The notes: a model not told the origin generated them from the sequence alone. Shown: positions 9,039 through 17,160, counted from the first letter of the stretch. The stretch is DNA of 64,000 nucleotides from Flagellimonas sp. CMM7 (GCF_021390195.1 NZ_CP090003.1:2220001-2284000); one strand, 5' to 3'. Made by a program: numbers and translations.

Positions 9039-9644
9039 CTAATTTGGAGATTGAGCACTGATAAAACGATAATGACCTATAATCCTAAAGTCAAAAAGCA
9101 TGTCTTCTAAGACTTGACCTCGTCCAATATTGTGGACTATTAGGTTCCGTTTGTGATCCCTCGATTTTTTATCTACCACAATACCAATATGAGTAATAGC
9201 CCCTCTTAGGTTCCAACATACAATATCTCCTGGAAGGTAGTCTTCAGCATTATTTGATATTGATTTTTCTGCACCTATACGCTTAAAGAAAGTCATTAGA
9301 TTAGGAACTCGTCTATGATCAATGTTTTTATCTGTGGAACTAAGGCCCCAAATTTTGGGATAAGCGTTAAAATTGGCTTTCATATCTTCATGTACTAACT
9401 GCTGCAGATCAACACCTATTTTCCTATATGCCCTAATTATAACATCGGTGCAGACGCCTTTGTCACTTGGTACATCTCCATTGGGGTAGTCAATCGAAAA
9501 ATAACTTGGGTCATAGGTTACGTCCTGTTTTGTCAATTCCAGAGCACTTTCAACCAAATCAACTTCCTCAATTACAGTTTGGGACCAAACCATATTGAAG
9601 AGTAACACTAGGAGTATTAAAAGAGTTCTTTCCATAAGCCTCAT
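9039..9644 (-). CDS. Secreted DUF1287 protein (NlpC/P60-like fold)
   Basis: A 201-residue protein with an N-terminal signal peptide (hydrophobic core LLILLVLLFNMVW, then SQ). The mature part fits DUF1287, a periplasmic family related to the papain-like NlpC/P60 peptidases. It has GVCTDVIIRAYRKIGVDLQ (candidate nucleophile Cys at the start of a helix), LPGDIVCWNL, and ITHIGIVVD with the candidate catalytic His. ATG codons occur at residues 1 and 4; either works. The likely site of action is the periplasm or outer membrane, and the substrate, perhaps a peptide, is unknown. DUF4442 follows closely on the same strand. Confidence 0.8.
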   Translation of the reverse strand: MRLMERTLLILLVLLFNMVWSQTVIEEVDLVESALELTKQDVTYDPSYFSIDYPNGDVPSDKGVCTDVIIRAYRKIGVDLQQLVHEDMKANFNAYPKIWGLSSTDKNIDHRRVPNLMTFFKRIGAEKSISNNAEDYLPGDIVCWNLRGAITHIGIVVDKKSRDHKRNLIVHNIGRGQVLEDMLFDFRIIGHYRFISAQSPN

Positions 9645-9683
9645 AATGCTAAGATAACAAGCAAAGTAGTAAAGAAATATACT

Positions 9684-10235
9684 TTAACGTTGGGTTATGA
9701 ATTGCCCACTATTTATGAATCCTTTAGCTATATGATCTACTAAATGGTGGTGCTTATTCCATGATTGATACACTTCCATACCCCATCCTTCAACCAATTG
9801 CTGACATTCCGCTTCGTTTTTTGAATTATGAATAATATGCGTAGTAGTAATGTTCCCGCGTTCCAATACTTCTGGTGGATTTAAAAACTCATTGGGGTCA
9901 CCTTTTTTATAGACGTTTAAATAATCACTAAGCCTAGGTGATAAATCATAGTTCCAGACAACGTTATAGGCAAACATTAAATGTTGTCTTGTAAGGTGAA
10001 AATGGTTGCTCCACCGGCCATGTATTTCTGGGTGCTGGAGTGTATGTGCATCAACACTCAAGAAACGATATCTATGGTTTTCCTTTTTGGAATAATCCAA
10101 AAATTGAAAACCCAAATTGAAAATCTCTAAACATTCATGTATGTTTCTTGTGGTATTGGCTCCGCAAAACTGACAGTTTCCGGTTTCTAGAAGAGTAATT
10201 CCATTCTTTTGAGCAAGGTCTCTATAGTCTTGCAT
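9684..10235 (-). CDS. DUF5946-like protein
   Basis: A 183-residue cytoplasmic protein of unknown function. A CxxC pair (CQFCGANT, about residues 21-27) at the N-terminus suggests a metal-binding knuckle. The segment SVDAHTLQHPEIHG resembles the V-D-x-Y-x-x-Q-H-P signature of the DUF5946 family, and His residues are abundant throughout (HFHLTRQHLM, NKHHHLVDH). The metal-binding reading is inference. It sits 8 bases upstream of nothing essential: the DUF1801 gene precedes it by 8 bases on the same strand, so the two may form an operon. Confidence 0.55.
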   Translation of the reverse strand: MQDYRDLAQKNGITLLETGNCQFCGANTTRNIHECLEIFNLGFQFLDYSKKENHRYRFLSVDAHTLQHPEIHGRWSNHFHLTRQHLMFAYNVVWNYDLSPRLSDYLNVYKKGDPNEFLNPPEVLERGNITTTHIIHNSKNEAECQQLVEGWGMEVYQSWNKHHHLVDHIAKGFINSGQFITQR

Positions 10236-10243
10236 ATTTTTTG

Positions 10244-10672
10244 TTATAGCCCCAATAAGGGGAGGTGCTTTATATTATGGTAGGTTAACGCTGCTTTAAT
10301 ACACTGCTTTAGTTCTACTTCTGGAAGTTTGTCATCCAGTTGAAAAACAATGGCTCGATTTTTCTCAAAAGTAAACAAGTCTTTAAACACTATTCTGAAC
10401 GAAGGGACCAATTGGCTTGTACATTTAAAATATAGCGCATATTGGTTTGGTGTTTTGGATTTCCAGTCCATGCGCAACGTACTCCCTTTTTTGGCCAAAT
10501 AACTTGGCTCACCCCATTTGAGCGTTTCCTCCAAAACCTCGATTTCATCTACTTCCTCTGCTACTTCTAAAACCAATTGTCTAAGGGCTTCCATTTTCTC
10601 CTTCACCAAATCGGGATAATTACTGAAAACGACTTTAACTTCCGGGTTTGCCTGTATTTGTAAAGCCTTCAT
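10244..10672 (-). CDS. DUF1801 domain protein
   Basis: A 142-residue protein matching the DUF1801 (YdhG-like) family: an N-terminal helix ending in LRQLVLEVAEEV, then EETLKWGEPSYLAKKGSTLRM, which contains the family's KWGxPxY core, then a C-terminal alpha/beta part. I start at the ATG at 10672 (MKALQIQANPEV); a longer frame reaching 10744 would overlap the preceding gene and adds residues unlike the family. Cytoplasmic, function not established; the fold is related to iron-chaperone-like small domains, but no such role can be claimed here. Confidence 0.75.
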   Translation of the reverse strand: MKALQIQANPEVKVVFSNYPDLVKEKMEALRQLVLEVAEEVDEIEVLEETLKWGEPSYLAKKGSTLRMDWKSKTPNQYALYFKCTSQLVPSFRIVFKDLFTFEKNRAIVFQLDDKLPEVELKQCIKAALTYHNIKHLPLLGL

Positions 10673-10715
10673 TTTTGCTAACCGTGATTTTTGATTCAAT
10701 CTTGGTGTTTGGATA

Positions 10716-13700
10716 TTACTTTGTTGCCTTAATTTGTTCAACACCTATATTTTCCAAAATAGCGTTTACTTTTGGCAAATCTTTCTTTAGAATCCCATTT
10801 AAGTTGCCAAGATGTTCTTCAAGTTCGGCAGAAAGTTCCTTGTATACTTTGTACGTCCCATTGGTTGGCTTGGCATCGCCGCTTTCAACGCTTCGCCTTA
10901 GAGAAGCCAATCGATTATTTAGTTTTATCGGAAAATTCAAAGGATCTTGACCTGATTGATTTTTAACCTGATAGAGTTCTTCTTCAATTGCAGTTATTTT
11001 GTTCAGGAAAGGAGTAATGGTCTTTTTGGTGGCAGCACTGGAGATTTTTTCCTTGTTCGCCTGAATTACATCACGCATTTTTCTAATATGTATGACCGCT
11101 TCGTTAGCCGAGCTGGTCTTCTGCATAATGTTATTGGCCAGCTCAAACTGTTCTTTTAAATCAGCTTCTGTAATTCCTTTAAGATTAGGATCTATAGTAA
11201 CGGAAAAAGGATAGGTTTTCTCATAATCCTTTGTTTTCATTCTAACTTTGTAGGTGCCCAAAGGAGCTTTGGGACCTCTTTGAGGACGAGCACTCCAAAT
11301 AATCATTCCCTCAAATTCCGTAGCGCCAGGATATCTCAAATCCCAGGTAAAGGTATTAATGCCCTTCGCAGTAGTGGGTTTTGATGAGCCACCCTTTTGC
11401 CACCATGGAATATTGGGATCTTCTTCATATTCAGGCTTGCTTCCGGTAAACGTATTGATGAGGTTGTCATTGGCATCCAAAACTTCAAAAGTGATGGTGT
11501 CCAATTGCTCTTTCAGATAATACTGGATAGATGCATCTTGAATACCTCTAATGGCATCCGAAGGCTTAAAAAGGATGGCAGATTGATTTTTCATATTATC
11601 CTTATACTGCCTCAAGGGGTGAATATCATCCAAAATCCAAAATCCACGTCCATGGGAACCCAAAACCACATCATTGTCTTTAACCACTAAATCGCGGATT
11701 GGCGTATCTGGCAGTTTTAACTGTAAACTTTTCCAGAGCACTCCATCATTCATGGAAAAATAGACACCATGCTCAGTTGCTAAAAACAACAATCCTTCTC
11801 TTACCGGATCTTCACGAATTGCTCTTGCAAAATGCCCGTCTTCTATTCCTGTTATGATTTTCGTCCATGTTTTGCCATAATCATGCGTTTTAAAGACATA
11901 AGGTTGTCTGTCATCCACTTGATAGCGGTTGGCAGCTACAAACAAAGTTCCCGGGCGATGTTTAGATTCATCTATAATACTAACTCGAGAGAATTTTGGT
12001 AAATCCTTAGGGGTAATGTCCTGCCAATTTTCACCTCCGTCTCTTGTGATATGTATTTTTCCATCATCTGATCCCGCCCAAATGGTGTTGATATCATGGA
12101 AGGAAGGTGCCAATGCAAAAACGGTCGCATAAATTTCAGGTCCGTTCATATCCATGGTGATTATACCGCCTGTTTTTCCCAAGGTAGTGGGGTCCGCATA
12201 CGTTAGATCTGGACTGATTTTCTCCCAAGATTGTCCATCATCCGTTGTTTTCCATACATGCTGTGAACAGGTATACATTATGTTGGAGTCCTGTGGAGCA
12301 AACATAATGGGAAAGGTCCATTGCCAACGTTCTGGAAGTGCTTCGGCAGGTTCTCCAGAAAAAAACCTCGGATATACTTGAATATCTCTAGACTGTCCAT
12401 TACTGCGGTCGTAACGGGTGAGTAATGCGCCTTGACTCCCGGCATAAAAAATATCCAGATTCTCGGGATGTTGGGTAATCCATCCACTTTCGCCACCGCC
12501 TACAGCGTAAAACCATCCATGGTTAGGACCTCTTGCCTGCATATGGTCCCATCCGTCACTGGGCATGGCCAAAGTGCTATTATCTTGTTGCGCACCGGCA
12601 ACATGATAAGGCACATCGTTCGTGGCCATAACATGATAAAACTGAGTGGTTACATAATCCTGTTCTGTCCAGCTTTTTCCTCCATTGATACTTACATTTC
12701 CGCCCCCGTCATTGGAATTGATCATACGATTTGGATTGGAGGGATCAATCCACAAATCATGATTGTCGCCATGAGGCGTTTTTATAATAGTATCAAAAGT
12801 CTTTCCGCCATCTGTAGATTTATAAAATCGGGTATTGAGACCATAAACCGTTTCTTTGTCCAAAGGATCGGCATAAATTCTGGAATAATAAAAGGCGCGT
12901 TGTCTTAGTTTACGTTCATCGTTGGTACGTTCCCATGTCTTACCGGCATCATCTGAGCGAAAAACACCACCTTCATTTGCTTCTACAATGGCCCAAACGC
13001 GATTCGAATCTACTGGAGAAACCGTAACCCCAATCTTTCCTATAGGTCCAGCGGGCATTCCAGCATTACCGGTTAGGTCTGTCCAAGTATCGCCGCCATC
13101 TACCGACTTCCATAGCTTACAATCGCCGCCACCGCCCCACATTTTCCATGCTTTACGCTGTACTTGCCAGGTGCTGGCATATAAAACTTTAGGATTGTTT
13201 CGGTCGATGATCAAATCGACAGCACCAGCTTTTGGGCTTGTATACAGTACCTTTTCCCAAGTTTCACCACCATTTTTACTTCTAAATACTCCACGTTCTT
13301 CATTATCACCATACGGATGTCCCAATGCTGCAACGTAGACAATATCTGGATCCGTTGGGTGAATTCTGATACGGGACACCGCCTGTGTTTCTTTTAGGCC
13401 TAAATGGCTCCATGTTTTTCCACCATCAATCGTTTTATAGACACCATCACCCTGAGTAATGCTTCCGCGCAATTGTACTTCTCCCATACCGATGTAAACG
13501 ATATCTGGATTGGTTTCTGCTACTGCCACGGCCCCTACAGATGAACTGGTTACCTGTCCATCAGTAACAGCTTTCCATTCGTTACCTCCATCTGTGGTTT
13601 TCCATAATCCGCCACCGGTAGCACCAAAATAATATTCGTTGGGTCTAGTAGGACTACCCGCACATCCTAAAGATCGCCCGCCCCTACTTGGTCCAATGTT

Positions 13701-13835
13701 ACGCCACTCCAGCCCTTCATAAAAATTTTTATGAATTGTTGTTGATTTAACTGTTGCTGTTTTGTCTTGCGCCAAAAGGGTAAAGGCACAATTTAGAAAA
13801 GCGAATAGAAATACAAATTTGACTTGTTCTTTCAT
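10716..13835 (-). CDS. Sortilin/VPS10-type secreted beta-propeller protein
   Basis: A 1039-residue exported protein. A signal peptide (about residues 1-22, ending LLAQ) precedes a large sortilin-like propeller with many BNR/Asp-box turns of the S-x-D-G-G-x-T-W type: KTTDGGNEW, KTIDGGKTW, RSKNGGETW, KSVDGGDTW, RSDDAGKTW, KSTDGGKTF, KTTDDGQSW and ITRDGGENW. The last 300 residues form a distinct C-terminal part with a beta segment (FTWDLRYPGATEFEGMI) and a helical tail. Databases often call such proteins glycosyl hydrolases, but no sialidase catalytic Arg triad is evident; binding or peptidase-associated roles are equally possible. Its upstream region carries the motif shared with fhs. Confidence 0.85.
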   Translation of the reverse strand: MKEQVKFVFLFAFLNCAFTLLAQDKTATVKSTTIHKNFYEGLEWRNIGPSRGGRSLGCAGSPTRPNEYYFGATGGGLWKTTDGGNEWKAVTDGQVTSSSVGAVAVAETNPDIVYIGMGEVQLRGSITQGDGVYKTIDGGKTWSHLGLKETQAVSRIRIHPTDPDIVYVAALGHPYGDNEERGVFRSKNGGETWEKVLYTSPKAGAVDLIIDRNNPKVLYASTWQVQRKAWKMWGGGGDCKLWKSVDGGDTWTDLTGNAGMPAGPIGKIGVTVSPVDSNRVWAIVEANEGGVFRSDDAGKTWERTNDERKLRQRAFYYSRIYADPLDKETVYGLNTRFYKSTDGGKTFDTIIKTPHGDNHDLWIDPSNPNRMINSNDGGGNVSINGGKSWTEQDYVTTQFYHVMATNDVPYHVAGAQQDNSTLAMPSDGWDHMQARGPNHGWFYAVGGGESGWITQHPENLDIFYAGSQGALLTRYDRSNGQSRDIQVYPRFFSGEPAEALPERWQWTFPIMFAPQDSNIMYTCSQHVWKTTDDGQSWEKISPDLTYADPTTLGKTGGIITMDMNGPEIYATVFALAPSFHDINTIWAGSDDGKIHITRDGGENWQDITPKDLPKFSRVSIIDESKHRPGTLFVAANRYQVDDRQPYVFKTHDYGKTWTKIITGIEDGHFARAIREDPVREGLLFLATEHGVYFSMNDGVLWKSLQLKLPDTPIRDLVVKDNDVVLGSHGRGFWILDDIHPLRQYKDNMKNQSAILFKPSDAIRGIQDASIQYYLKEQLDTITFEVLDANDNLINTFTGSKPEYEEDPNIPWWQKGGSSKPTTAKGINTFTWDLRYPGATEFEGMIIWSARPQRGPKAPLGTYKVRMKTKDYEKTYPFSVTIDPNLKGITEADLKEQFELANNIMQKTSSANEAVIHIRKMRDVIQANKEKISSAATKKTITPFLNKITAIEEELYQVKNQSGQDPLNFPIKLNNRLASLRRSVESGDAKPTNGTYKVYKELSAELEEHLGNLNGILKKDLPKVNAILENIGVEQIKATK

Positions 13836-13893
13836 TTTTGAAGGTATTTTGTGTTGGTTCTAGAGGGACTAAAAAATGTTCTATATAATAATC

Positions 13894-13916
13894 TACAAGA
13901 TACTATAATCAGGTGA
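13894..13916 (-). promoter_or_regulatory. 23-bp upstream motif, copy 2 (VPS10-type gene)
   Basis: Minus strand TCACCTGATTATAGTATCTT plus GTA, 59 bases before the ATG of the VPS10-type gene. It differs from the fhs copy (8479-8501) at 2 of 23 positions. It could be a promoter with a TATCTTG box or a binding site for a shared regulator. Confidence 0.5.
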
Positions 13917-13965
13917 GAAAAAATGATAGGAAAAGGCGTTGGGTTTTTTTAAATGGGACTATGGG

Positions 13966-15228
13966 TTATTGGTTTTTTCGTTGTGCTTTTATATAAACAT
14001 CAATAAGATCAGGACGGTCATTTACAAAGCGAAGTGTAGTCAACCCATCCTCATTCTGAGAAATTATTGCCGGAATGGAAGATGTGGTCAAAAACCAACC
14101 GAAAGGTAGTACCACCGTGTTTCTATTTCTGCCAAAACTCCTATCCCACACCAATTGATTTTTATAGACCATGTAACGATTGGCATCTGTGTAGGTTTCA
14201 GTAATGCGAAGGCGTTTGGTTTCCCCTTCTTTTAGGGGATCATACCAGATAGCAACGACTTCTGTTTCTGGAGTGATTTCTGAATTGATGGTAATGCCGC
14301 GTTTTGAAATTGCCTCTCCTTTCAAGGTTTCAACCTTTAATTCTTCCCCAGTATCCAAGATAATCGCGGAGGGTTTAGAGGCCTTACTACCAGGTCTAAC
14401 AACATTTATGTAGCGATCTATACCAGGTCTTGTTTCGGTATAATCGTGATATAACAAAAAGGAATGGGTTTCTGGTTGCTGTAAAAAATAAACGATGTCC
14501 CTGTTTTGAAATGCACGCTCGTTAAACTGCCAACCCAAACGTGCTTTAGAGGCATCTCTTCCGCTTCCGTTTGTGGGCACATAACTTTCTTCTTGGGGCA
14601 ATTCTATTTTTGAAGTGAGCTTTGTTGCTTTTATTGCAAGCGGCACTGCCTGCGCATCACGATTTAGGAAGCTTACCTTAATACGGGCATCATCTGTAAG
14701 TTGCACTTGTGATGGGTAATTGCAATGGGTTAACTCATAACCCGCAGGTAATATAATGCTATTGCGTTTTATACCCAATGATCTTGAAAATACAATGGTA
14801 TTACCTTCACTAAAATAACTGGCAGGGTCTTTATAGGTTTTGTCAATACGTATTCTTGCCTGTCCACCATTAGGAATGGGTCGCGCCAAGGTCACCTGAA
14901 GATAGTCGGTGTCTTCGAAAGCATTAGCCAATCCGTTTTGTGCAGCGGTTTTTCCATCTACAATCTCCCAGACCAATGTTTTTCCTGAAAAGAGATCCCA
15001 AACTTTGTTTACCGTGTGTTCGCTTCCTTTTCTGAGCGTGTTCCAGTAGTATTTAGCGCCAGAGGTTGTTCCGCTTACATCATACACAATTCGAAAAGAT
15101 TGGGTATCCGGTGCTAGAAGTTCGTATTGGGTATAGCTATCTGTCTGCGTTTGTTGTGCTTGCAAATAGAAGGAAAACAACAAGAGGAAAAAAAGAAGTG
15201 CCGTGGCTGATGTATGTTTTATGCTCAT
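13966..15228 (-). CDS. Secreted protein with duplicated beta domain, unknown function
   Basis: A 420-residue protein with a clear signal peptide (LLFFLLLFSFYLQAQ). The mature part contains an internal duplication. About residues 125-205 (KTYKDPASYFSEGNTIVFSR, then SLGIKRNSIILPAGYEL) align with about 335-415 (ETYTDANRYMVYKNQLVWDR, then SFGRNRNTVVLPFGWFL), and each copy ends in an A/V-x-I-K-A strand. The predicted fold is all-beta. I recognise no catalytic motif. It lies upstream of the VPS10-type gene on the same strand with a 130-base gap, so the two secreted proteins could work together; this is inference from proximity. Confidence 0.7.
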   Translation of the reverse strand: MSIKHTSATALLFFLLLFSFYLQAQQTQTDSYTQYELLAPDTQSFRIVYDVSGTTSGAKYYWNTLRKGSEHTVNKVWDLFSGKTLVWEIVDGKTAAQNGLANAFEDTDYLQVTLARPIPNGGQARIRIDKTYKDPASYFSEGNTIVFSRSLGIKRNSIILPAGYELTHCNYPSQVQLTDDARIKVSFLNRDAQAVPLAIKATKLTSKIELPQEESYVPTNGSGRDASKARLGWQFNERAFQNRDIVYFLQQPETHSFLLYHDYTETRPGIDRYINVVRPGSKASKPSAIILDTGEELKVETLKGEAISKRGITINSEITPETEVVAIWYDPLKEGETKRLRITETYTDANRYMVYKNQLVWDRSFGRNRNTVVLPFGWFLTTSSIPAIISQNEDGLTTLRFVNDRPDLIDVYIKAQRKNQ

Positions 15229-15237
15229 GAATGGTTT

Positions 15238-15630
15238 TTAGTCTGTGGTTTTATTATCAATACGCCAAGGCGGGTTTAACCTGTTTTCTCCAGCATGGTA
15301 TAGAATGATTTGATTTCCATCCATATCTTTTAATCTTGCTTCTCGCCAAAGCCACGGTCTATCACTGGGAGGCTCGTCAAAAACGATTCCTTTTTGGGTG
15401 AGGTCGGCTACATACCCATCCAGATTGTCGCACTCAAAATAGACATAAATACCATCGCCTTTTGGCAATTGTTCCGCCAAATGTATAGAAAAAGTGGCAG
15501 GCCCATCTGGGCACTCAAAACGAGCATAATGGGGTAGGGCCTTTACGATTAGGGTTAACCCCAGTTTTTCATAAAAAGGGATTGATTTTGTTAGATCTAA
15601 AGAGGGGACGGTTATTTGGTTGAGGTTCAT
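15238..15630 (-). CDS. VOC family (glyoxalase-fold) protein
   Basis: A 130-residue single VOC domain built of paired beta-alpha-beta-beta-beta modules: LTKSIPFYEKLGLTLIV opens the first, and GIYVYFECDNLDGYVADL opens the second. The REARLKDMDGNQIILY C-terminal strand carries the typical D-P/M-D-G-N end with the candidate metal ligand. Members include glyoxalases, dioxygenases and antibiotic-binding proteins; no substrate can be inferred. It ends 9 bases upstream of the secreted duplicated-domain gene. A truncated copy of the attC-like repeat lies 14 bases upstream of its start. Confidence 0.8.
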   Translation of the reverse strand: MNLNQITVPSLDLTKSIPFYEKLGLTLIVKALPHYARFECPDGPATFSIHLAEQLPKGDGIYVYFECDNLDGYVADLTQKGIVFDEPPSDRPWLWREARLKDMDGNQIILYHAGENRLNPPWRIDNKTTD

Positions 15631-15643
15631 TGTTTGTAATTGC

Positions 15644-15670
15644 GGTTATACATTGTCGTACGCAGTTTTT
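15644..15670. repeat. Truncated copy of the attC-like repeat
   Basis: Plus-strand GGTTATACATTGTCGTACGC then AGTTTTT matches 20 of 27 positions with the right end of the full element at 16461-16487, including the terminal CGCAGTTTTT. The core GTTGGGC is degraded here to GTCGTAC. It lies just past the stop of the DHFR-like gene, where a cassette boundary would be expected. Confidence 0.5.
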
Positions 15671-15695
15671 ATTTCTATCAGCACTACTTCATTCC

Positions 15696-16256
15696 TTATT
15701 CGTAATTCACTGAATATTTTACCTGGACAAAGTCATTAGCAAAAGCACTTGCTTTAGCTTTTTCAAGTTTAATGTCTTTTAATGTTTTTCCAAATAAAGG
15801 AATTCCTTCTCCAAGTAATACAGGAACTTTGGTTATGATTATTTCATCAATCATTTGAAGATTAATAAAGGATTGAATAGTTTTCCCCCCATCTATATAG
15901 GCATGCTTGAAACCTTCTTTTTCCAATGAAGCAACCAAGCTGTTAATATCTCCGGAGTACATTTCTATTTTTCCTTTTAGATTGTCAGGGGCTTCTTTTA
16001 TCGTGTTGCTTAATACAACAATGCGCAGGTCACCGTAAAACCATTGCTCAGGTGTCAAATTCATATTGGAAATCATTTCCATACACTTTCGTCCCATAAT
16101 CATACAATCTACAGAATCCATAAAAGCTTGAAATCCCATATCTTCTGTTCCCATATCAGCTTCCAAATCACCTGACGTATGCAACCAATCAACATTCCCG
16201 CCTAGTTTGGCAATAAAACCGTCTACACTCGTAGCTATATAAACTGAACACTTCAT
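15696..16256 (-). CDS. Dihydrofolate reductase family protein (RibD C-terminal-like)
   Basis: A 186-residue cytoplasmic protein of the RibD C-terminal/YwjB-YyaP branch of the DHFR superfamily. Visible motifs are the N-terminal SVYIATSVDGFIA strand-loop, WLHTSGDLE, the NADPH-site MIMGRKCMEM helix, VVLSNT, HAYIDGGKTIQSF and PVLLGEGIPLF. It is probably a NADPH-dependent reductase of unknown substrate; it is not the housekeeping folA. It is flanked by the full attC-like palindrome upstream (16284-16478) and a degraded copy downstream (15644-15670), so it looks like a cargo gene acquired as a cassette. DHFR-like genes are common cargo in mobile cassettes, which fits. Confidence 0.85.
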   Translation of the reverse strand: MKCSVYIATSVDGFIAKLGGNVDWLHTSGDLEADMGTEDMGFQAFMDSVDCMIMGRKCMEMISNMNLTPEQWFYGDLRIVVLSNTIKEAPDNLKGKIEMYSGDINSLVASLEKEGFKHAYIDGGKTIQSFINLQMIDEIIITKVPVLLGEGIPLFGKTLKDIKLEKAKASAFANDFVQVKYSVNYE

Positions 16257-16280
16257 ATCTGATTTCTATTTTTTTAATGG

Positions 16281-16482
16281 CATACAACGGTACGGCTAAG
16301 CGTAGTGCGGAGGCAAGGAAACCTTTCGTTTCCGTCTGTGCACGAAGCTAAAGCTTATTGTTTTGCTTTTTCTTTTTTTGTTCCAAAGCTAAATCTATAA
16401 GATTTAGCGACATTATAAATATACACTGACCTTACGGTTTTGCCCTAAAGTCCGCATTACGTTTAGGTATTGTTGGGCGCAG
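16281..16482. repeat. attC-like imperfect palindrome between two cassette-type genes
   Basis: A non-coding stretch. The left arm 16285-16311 pairs with the right arm 16451-16475: 25 pairs including G-T pairs, with two unpaired G residues (16294-16295) in one arm. The ends carry CAAC (16285-16288) and GTTG (16472-16475), and GTTGGGC at 16472-16478 fits the integron core consensus GTTRRRY. The 139-base loop holds a perfect hairpin, GCTAAATC/GATTTAGC (16388-16408), and GGAAA/TTTCC (16317-16333). Paired core ends, bulged bases and a variable loop are the architecture of integron attC sites. No integrase gene is in the window. Confidence 0.6.
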
Positions 16483-16598
16483 TTTTTCTCCGTACGAGTG
16501 CGCGTTTTTCATCACGTTTTGCTTTGATTTTTTCTGTCCGAGTTAGAAGTCCATCTGCAACAGCTGCGTTTGAGTGAAGTCCATTTAATCAAACTTGC
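16483..16598. other. Non-coding segment after the attC-like site
   Basis: Together with 16257-16482 this makes the only intergenic stretch over 300 bases. This part has no convincing coding frame, hairpin terminator or promoter. It lies between the 3' end of the small lipoprotein gene and the attC-like palindrome. Confidence 0.5.
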
Positions 16599-17042
16599 TC
16601 AAGGTTTTTTTCGAAGGTTTATTCTCTCGACTAAAATTGCATTAAAACGGATGTCAAAATCACTATTTACATTCTCAATTTCCATTGAGCGAACAAAATC
16701 CTCCATTTCTCTACCGAGTTGCATTTTGTCAAAAGTCAATAAACTGTCAAGATTATATTTTCCAACTACACTTCGTACGCCTGACCTAACAATAGATTCT
16801 GCTAAATCGTCACTTTTATTATTCTCAGAAATGAAGAAGCCTTTTTCATCAAAAAGATGTTCTCTCTTGGACTCAAAAACATAAAAAATCCGTGAATATG
16901 TTATTAACTCCTTTCCATCTTTGGACAGGGCAGTTGTTTCCACTAGATTTTCAAATTGTCTCGATTCCTTATTAGTTTTTCCAACACAGCCAAGAATAAA
17001 AATCATTAGAATTAGTGTTGATAGAATTTTACTGCTTTTCAT
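16599..17042 (-). CDS. Small lipoprotein with SPFH/prohibitin-like segment
   Basis: A 147-residue predicted lipoprotein: hydrophobic signal LILMIFIL then G-C at residue 18. The C-terminal half (VRSVVGKYNLDSLLTFDK, then MQLGREMEDF and FNAILVERINL) resembles the second half of SPFH/band-7 domains, where V-R-x-V-V-G-x-Y and I-L-V-E-R-I-x-L are recurring. The protein ends abruptly four residues later at RKKP, inside a run of seven A, where full SPFH proteins continue into a coiled coil. It may be truncated or a short variant. Inverted copies of GTTGGGCGCA bound it (16472-16481 and 17064-17073), as for a gene cassette. Function unknown. Confidence 0.6.
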   Translation of the reverse strand: MKSSKILSTLILMIFILGCVGKTNKESRQFENLVETTALSKDGKELITYSRIFYVFESKREHLFDEKGFFISENNKSDDLAESIVRSGVRSVVGKYNLDSLLTFDKMQLGREMEDFVRSMEIENVNSDFDIRFNAILVERINLRKKP

Positions 17043-17063
17043 ATTAAAATGGATGTTTCAAAT

Positions 17064-17073
17064 TGCGCCCAAC
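17064..17073 (-). repeat. Cassette boundary core (inverted GTTGGGCGCA)
   Basis: Plus-strand TGCGCCCAAC is the exact reverse complement of the right end of the attC-like element at 16472-16481. It lies 21 bases upstream of the small lipoprotein start. No full palindrome accompanies it, so it may be the upstream boundary of the cassette unit. Confidence 0.45.
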
Positions 17074-17160
17074 TTGTTTATATAGATGTAAAATACATTC
17101 GTATACCCCTAAATATAGTGGATAATCGCTGTATTTTGTAAGTGATATTTGTGATTTTAG

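Noticed and set aside
10673..10744. Longer N-terminus of the DUF1801 protein
   Set aside because: It would overlap the end of the VPS10-type gene and adds residues unlike the family; the ATG at 10672 fits better.
12432..12908. 158-residue plus-strand reading frame opposite the VPS10-type gene
   Set aside because: It is antisense to a well-supported gene with clear repeats, and has no domain, signal or initiation context.
13836..13965. tRNA or small RNA gene in the gap upstream of the VPS10-type gene
   Set aside because: No cloverleaf, no T-loop GTTC box and no terminator; only the 23-bp motif is notable.
16257..16598. A missed small gene in the 342-base gap
   Set aside because: No frame of useful length with a start and a plausible sequence; the palindrome explains most of it.
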